A stretch of DNA of 64,000 nt from Rhynchosporium graminicola (Eukaryota > Ascomycota > Leotiomycetes > Helotiales > Ploettnerulaceae): positions 1-64,000 of the forward strand of contig FJUW01000026.1 in the NCBI GenBank assembly GCA_900074885.1. Reading direction: 5' to 3'. Position numbers and translations under genes: made by a program. Below the pieces are notes generated by a model. It was given only the letters and a program-made list of their open reading frames with translations, was not told where the DNA came from and ran no database searches. This document shows positions 59,446 to 64,000 of this stretch, in pieces. Positions within the stretch are counted from its first letter, which is position 1. Each line of letters starts with the position of its first letter.

Positions 59446-61274
59446 ATGATCGTTTCCCGTAGATTGCGGAAGATCTTTAAGCCATGTATATCCCCAATCT
59501 CTCGCACTCGCAGCAACTTCTCCGCTGTCAGAACCCCTCTCGAAATCGATGACAGTCCGGATCTCTTCCACTATACCTCTGGTAGATGGATGTACGGCTC
59601 CAGGATAACTTAAGGTGTGCGGCTAATGACTGGACGTGATAGATACAACGAGCCTTTACGCCTTAAAGAACGAATCTTACATTTTGATGTCGCCGAACTC
59701 AAGAAAGCTGCTGCCGCAGCTGTCCACAAAGATGCAGCAAATGTATAAAGCTTCCATAAACTTGCCGAGGGCGGTTTCAATAGAGCCTTTGAGCTCACCA
59801 TCGACGGCCTCCAAGTTATCGCAAGACTTCCATATCCTTCTACATATCCGAAGCGCTTCTCCATTGCCAGTGATGTAGCTACTATGAATCTTGTCAGATC
59901 ATATGGCGTACCAGTTCCGAAGGTTCTGGGTTATTCGGCTACAAGTCAAAATGCTGTGGGAGCCGAGTACATGATTATGGAGAAGGTAAATGGGAGAGAC
60001 CTCGGAGATATCTGGTACGACCTTTCGGAAAAGGAGCGTCTGAAAGTTGTAGTCCAAGTCGCGAGACTGGAGTCAGTCTTGTTCTCCATTCCTTTGCCTG
60101 CATGCGGAAGTGTCTACTACAAGCACGACTTGGAAAGTAATGCCGAAGCCGTGACTATCTCAGCAGGCGAAGGTGACGGTGAAGACGCAAGTGGAATTGC
60201 CGGACAGTTGTGTATCGGCCCCGATGTAGCACAGAAATGGTGGTACGACAAGCGGGACCAGCTACCAGTTCCCCGGGGACCTTGTAAGTATGAATTCTAC
60301 GTAAAATGTTACTATTGGATTTGGTATTCCTAACACTATGAATAGTCTTGCAGGCAGACCAGGCCTTTACAGCAGGTGCGGAAAAGGAGTTGGCGTGGCT
60401 CAAAACGCACGCTCGCCCTCGTCTTCCTCACATTATCCCACACAGAGAACTTCACGACTACCAAAAGATATCTCCAGCGGATCATGTGGCTAGTATCGAA
60501 AAATATCTCCAAATTGCTCCTTATTTGGTTCCTCGCGACAAGGACTACTTGCTACGGCCTACACTTCGTCATCCAGATTTTCAGCCCCGAAATATCTTCG
60601 TTGGAGACGATTTCACTATCACTGGCGTAATCGATTGGCAGCACTGCTCCACTTTGCCTCTAATACTTCAGGCAGGTGTACCAGAATACTTCCAAAATTT
60701 TGGAGATGACGAATCACTTCGACTGAAGATGCCATCTCTTCCCCAATCTTTCGATAGCATGAGCGATGCAGACCAAGCAGAAGCATCAGAGCAGTACCGG
60801 AGACGGCAGCTTCACTACTACTACTTCGTTGCCACGTACAAGTATAACAAACCCCACTTCGACGCCCTTTGCCTGGACTCGACCATGCCGAAGCAGAAAC
60901 TCCAGCAGTATGCAGGCACACCCTGGGAAGGCGATAACATCACTCTCAAGGCAGAACTGATTCGTGCGGTCAAGAACTGGCCAGAGCTCACTGCAAGCAA
61001 GGGTGGCGAAGCTCCAGCTTGCCCGATACACTTCTCAGACGAAGAAGTAGAACAGTGCTTGCGTATCGAGGCGGAGCAAAACCACATTGATGTGCAGATG
61101 GAGAGGATACGTGACCGGCTTGCGGTCAGTACCGACGGCTGGACCTCGACTGAGAGATACGAGGATGCTCGGGAGGAGAATGAGCACGTCAAGGCAGAAG
61201 CCCTAGATGGACAGGATGATGCTACGAGGAACGAGGTTCTCGACAATTGGCCTTTCGATGATCATGAGGAGTGA
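59446..61274 (+). pseudogene. AIM9-like phosphotransferase-family protein, one in-frame stop
   Basis: Three exons (59446-59591, 59643-60283, 60346-61274) with introns of 51 and 62 bp, both GT-AG with branch-like CTAAT/TAAC, give 571 codons, the usual length for fungal 'altered inheritance of mitochondria protein 9'-like members of the APH kinase-fold family (PF01636). The N-terminus is rich in Arg/Ser without acidic residues for about 30 positions, like a mitochondrial presequence. N-lobe: FHYTSGRWIYNE, then KLAEGGFNRAFEL. Catalytic loop HPDFQPRN at about residue 338; metal-binding IDW at about 358-360. Codon 84 is TAA (59746-59748) where relatives keep reading (...ANV.SFHKLAEGG). One C to T change in CAA would create it. 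Without readthrough it is broken; initiation at ATG 59884 would lose the start of the N-lobe. Confidence 0.85.
59746..59748 (+). other. Premature TAA in the AIM9-like gene
   Basis: In frame with both flanking parts of the kinase-like domain (AAN-V before, SFHKLAEGGF after). The only nearby GT...AG that would remove it is 27 bases long, below the size of functional fungal introns. A CAA to TAA transition fits RIP, as does the closeness of the RIP block. Confidence 0.75.
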
Positions 61275-62900
61275 GTATTCATGTATTTGGAGGCGACTTG
61301 ATAAACGTCGCGGTGCCTAAGCCTTAGGAAAAGAAAATAAATAGTGTGTCCACCTGACCAGTATTGTGTTACAGCTCGCATACATTCTACTTCGGCGACT
61401 ACTGGCAAAGCTCTTGTAAGCACAGTATCGCCTTGAAGACATTGCGCGGAACCTCCTCGTACATCTCCGACCAGAGATTTTCCATAGCTCTACTCTCTGT
61501 GTAATGCCTTTGGTTCTCGTGACTTGCATACCCTACGTGGAGCTGACAACGAGCTTTTAAGCGGCTGATGAGCCGCTGTGTTTGGGCCCTTCGAGGGAGC
61601 CTTCTCTTAGGGAGCGAGACTGTACGATAAGTCCACCTCTGGATCCGCGGAAGATTTTCATTAGTTTCGAAAAGGACTGCATTGTATCGATCGTGGGAGA
61701 GATACGGTTTCTGTGCTTGAACTACTTACTACACTCGATATCTTCTCGACTTCACGGCGCCGCCTCTGATCTTTTCGTGTAGTAGCGTAATTGAATTTCT
61801 CCGGGACTGCCGGAGTGTATCGAGAGACATCCTCCCACGAACGCCATCCTCTCCAATCTTCACCAAAGACTCGCCCTCTTCCTTTATCCATGGAGTGGGC
61901 TTTTTAACTATCTCACTTTGACATCGCGCCAAAGGCCCGATAGCTCAAGGTGCTCAGGGATATTGGTCAGATGGAACTCTAGAGAACGACGTCGTATCTC
62001 GGATACGAGTACATTTGAGGGAGCTTTGGAGGGGAAACTCCTGGCTCTACCGTGGCGGAGGGACTTCAAAAGGGTAAAACGCACTGTGTAGCTCGTTGTC
62101 AATAAATCTCGGGTGCTCAGTCTGAGACTGCCTATCATCCATGATCGACTTGCATGAATGGCAGTGATATACGGCGGCGAGGCCTGCCGCCATCGAGCTC
62201 TCGGTTTTGCTCACGAGCCTCTTTCGCAGACATTGAAGGCGGCTTCCGTCGTTTCGCAGGCCGAGAGTCCTCATTTCAGCGAGCGACAATAGTAAAATCA
62301 GAAAGCTAGTACGACACGAGTCTTAAACCACTACTATATTTTTTTACTCCAAGTATTCAATTAGAAAGCGACGAGGAGGCTTTCACCACTAGTATCGTCA
62401 GAGATTCATCCCCTGGCGATTCAGTGCTTCTGGAACTGTTAGATTAAGGAACTATCAGCTGACTATCCAGTGACTACTACTCTGCCTGTGCCTTTACCTC
62501 TAAGTAACGTTCCGAGGGAAAATACCGCCACAAGAACACTTTACAAGTACACCATAATACGAAGATGAGGCTATGTCTTAAGGTGTCTATAAATATAAAG
62601 AAACGCCATAATACTATGCCTTGTACAAGACTGTTATATCTGATCATCGCGTATACAAGCCTAGCGCCGCGTTCGTAGGGTATGCGGAATCTTGCTGGGT
62701 TATACTTCGTCCACCTTCGCTCCTCGCCCTCAATTAGCCTACACCGGCCCCTCCCCTTCAGCAGCTCGTCCTCGTTCCCATTCTCGTTCTCGTTTCCACG
62801 CTTACACTCTCTCATCCTCCTTCTGATCGTTATTTTGAGATTCCATGACGGAAGCAACTGCCTGATAGCAGCATCTTAGATCCTGCCTAGCTCCTCTAAG
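61275..62900. other. Interval between the phosphotransferase genes, possible degenerate minus-strand gene
   Basis: Minus-strand frames at 62,289-62,047, 62,138-61,908 and 61,932-61,660 are moderately coding-like and adjoining ('CHSCKSIMDDRQSQTEHPRF', 'NIPEHLELSGLWRDVKV', 'KPTPWIKEEGESLVKIGEDG'), as if parts of one gene with introns or frameshifts. The CxxC in 'CHSC' could bind metal. I cannot name a family or build a continuous model. 62,300-62,900 shows nothing beyond a pyrimidine-rich stretch upstream of the next start. Confidence 0.3.
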
Positions 62901-64000
62901 ATGCTAAATACCATGGACAACGCCAGGCAAGATTTCGACGAGCTCGCATGGGATAGAAATGACGAAGAATGGGAAGAGGCTCAGAAGGCGTTGAGCAAGA
63001 AGTCGTTATATCGTCGTATCGAATTACTAGTGGCGGAGAAATTCGGAAAGCCAGCAACCTGGATTACCCCAATGATTATTGGCGGGTTCAACAATTTATA
63101 TCGAATACGCGTTAAGGATTTCTCCCCTGACGTTCTGGTTCGACGGCCCTCTGTCAGTCAAGCCCAGTTTCCGGAAGAGAAAACTCTCAGGGAGGCCGCA
63201 ACTGCGAAGTATATACAACGGAATACTAAAATACCCACTCCGCAAGTGTTGTTTTATGGTGATGTCTCTGACGTCGGACCATTTATCATCATAGAGCACG
63301 TCGAGAACAAGTCAACCTTATCGCATGCCCTGACTACACCCGGTGTTGATCGTTCAATCACTCATGCCTTGGATCCAAATATCTCCCAAACTACACTGGA
63401 AGACCTTTATCTCTAAGTAGCGAATATCATCTTGGAATTTTCGCCTCACAAATTTCCAAGAATTGGGTCCTTACTCGAAGCGAACGATAGTACATTTTCT
63501 GTGAGTGGGCGACCCATTACTCAAAATATGAGTGACATGCTTCAGCTTGCCAATATTCCTTCTGCTGTCCTCTCCCCGGAGCATAAGACTTTCAAATCCT
63601 CAGACGAGTACTACTTGAGCCTGGCGCAGGACCATCTGGTACAGCTGATATTCCAGCAAAATGATTTAGTCAAATCAGCTGACGACTGCCGAAACAAGTA
63701 CGTTGCACGCCAATTATTCTATCAGCTGGCAGAGCAAGGTCGACTCTCTATATTTGGATTCGCGGAAGTAATTGGTCTACTCAGGCAAGACCCAAAACGT
63801 CAAAGCTCTTGCCAGCGCCCTCGAACTCAGACTCCTTTAGGCTCTATGGCGATGATTTGCGTCCAGGGAACATACTAATTACCGATGCGAGCGAAATTGT
63901 TTCTGTAATTGATTGGGAATTTACGTATACTGCACCGACACAGTTCATTCTCGATCCTCCGTGGTGGTTACTACTTGATACCCCGGAAAGGTGGGATGCT
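62901..64000 (+). pseudogene. Second phosphotransferase (APH-fold) family gene, stop and frameshift, partial
   Basis: Starts at ATG 62901 (or 62913, giving MDNARQDFDELAW, the commoner start in relatives). The N-lobe is recognisable (GGFNNLYRIRV, VLVRRPS, PFIIIEHV for the hinge). The frame meets TAA at 63414-63416 (LYL.VANIILE), then runs open with FPRIGSL, CRNKYVARQLF and so on to about 63,766. There a single base is missing (GAAGTAATTGG) and the frame moves by one, after which YGDDLRPGNI (about 63,845-63,870, catalytic loop) and VIDWEFT (about 63,908-63,930, metal-binding) continue to the window end. With two disabling lesions it is probably a pseudogene. The family is APH/choline-kinase-like fungal proteins of unknown substrate; no presequence like that of the neighbour. 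Confidence 0.85.

Noticed and set aside
59743..59769. A 27-bp GT...AG intron removing the premature stop in the AIM9-like gene
   Set aside because: Too short for a fungal spliceosomal intron and would delete a conserved N-lobe segment (SFHKLAE).
60619..61246. Minus-strand ORFs (60619-60921, 60786-61031, 60821-61246) under the AIM9-like gene
   Set aside because: Antisense shadows of exon 3, whose plus-strand frame has clear kinase-fold motifs.
1..64000. CRISPR arrays, tRNA, rRNA and bacterial-type operons
   Set aside because: No spaced short repeats, no cloverleaf or rRNA-like sequence was noticed, and gene structure is eukaryotic (introns, no operons).

Overview
The window looks like a subgenomic piece of a filamentous ascomycete (Pezizomycotina). 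Bases 1 to about 54,690 form one AT-rich block of decayed LTR retrotransposons. By eye, CpA and TpG are strikingly rare, TpA is abundant and CpG is kept. Reading frames that still follow retroelement proteins are broken by TAA/TAG where CAA, CAG or TGG would be expected. This is the signature of repeat-induced point mutation (RIP). From about 54,690 the base composition changes abruptly to ordinary fungal gene sequence with short GT-AG introns and fungal branch-point motifs.

Layout of the repeat block: a Ty3/Gypsy chromovirus (A, 478-10219, 5-bp target duplication intact) carries two nested small non-autonomous elements (2812-4333 and 5733-7096). It sits inside a second chromovirus (D, to 14088). 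A Copia pol (to about 17,095) follows and is itself hit by a 539-bp TRIM. Next come pieces of a third Gypsy family (C), an inverted pair of a second Copia (21,048-28,290) with an exact 192-bp tandem duplication at its centre, solo LTRs, a non-autonomous element containing a nested gag-only element (32,075-35,779), two unidentified convergent decayed ORFs (35,800-39,900), and a reverse-strand Gypsy (G, 40,700-54,650). G was split by the insertion of a full-length Gypsy C (43,623-52,690), which in turn carries another gag-only element (50,077-51,369). Most insertions keep matching LTR lengths and 5-bp target duplications, so their relative order can be read directly. Two features stand out: long coding-like frames ANTISENSE to pol in the 3' region of Gypsy A and Gypsy C, and two small non-autonomous LTR families whose LTR ends copy those of a resident autonomous Gypsy.

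Gene region: an apparently intact eight-exon cytochrome P450 gene on the minus strand (55,355-57,582, 523 aa), then about 1.9 kb with no recognised gene. Next is a plus-strand AIM9-like aminoglycoside-phosphotransferase-fold gene (59,446-61,274) interrupted by one in-frame TAA, a poorly conserved interval, and a second phosphotransferase-family gene (62,901 to the window edge) interrupted by a TAA and a one-base frameshift. Both nonsense codons could come from CAA to TAA, the change RIP makes. The genes do not form an obvious pathway: the P450 stands alone here, and the two kinase-fold genes belong to families that are expanded in many fungal genomes.
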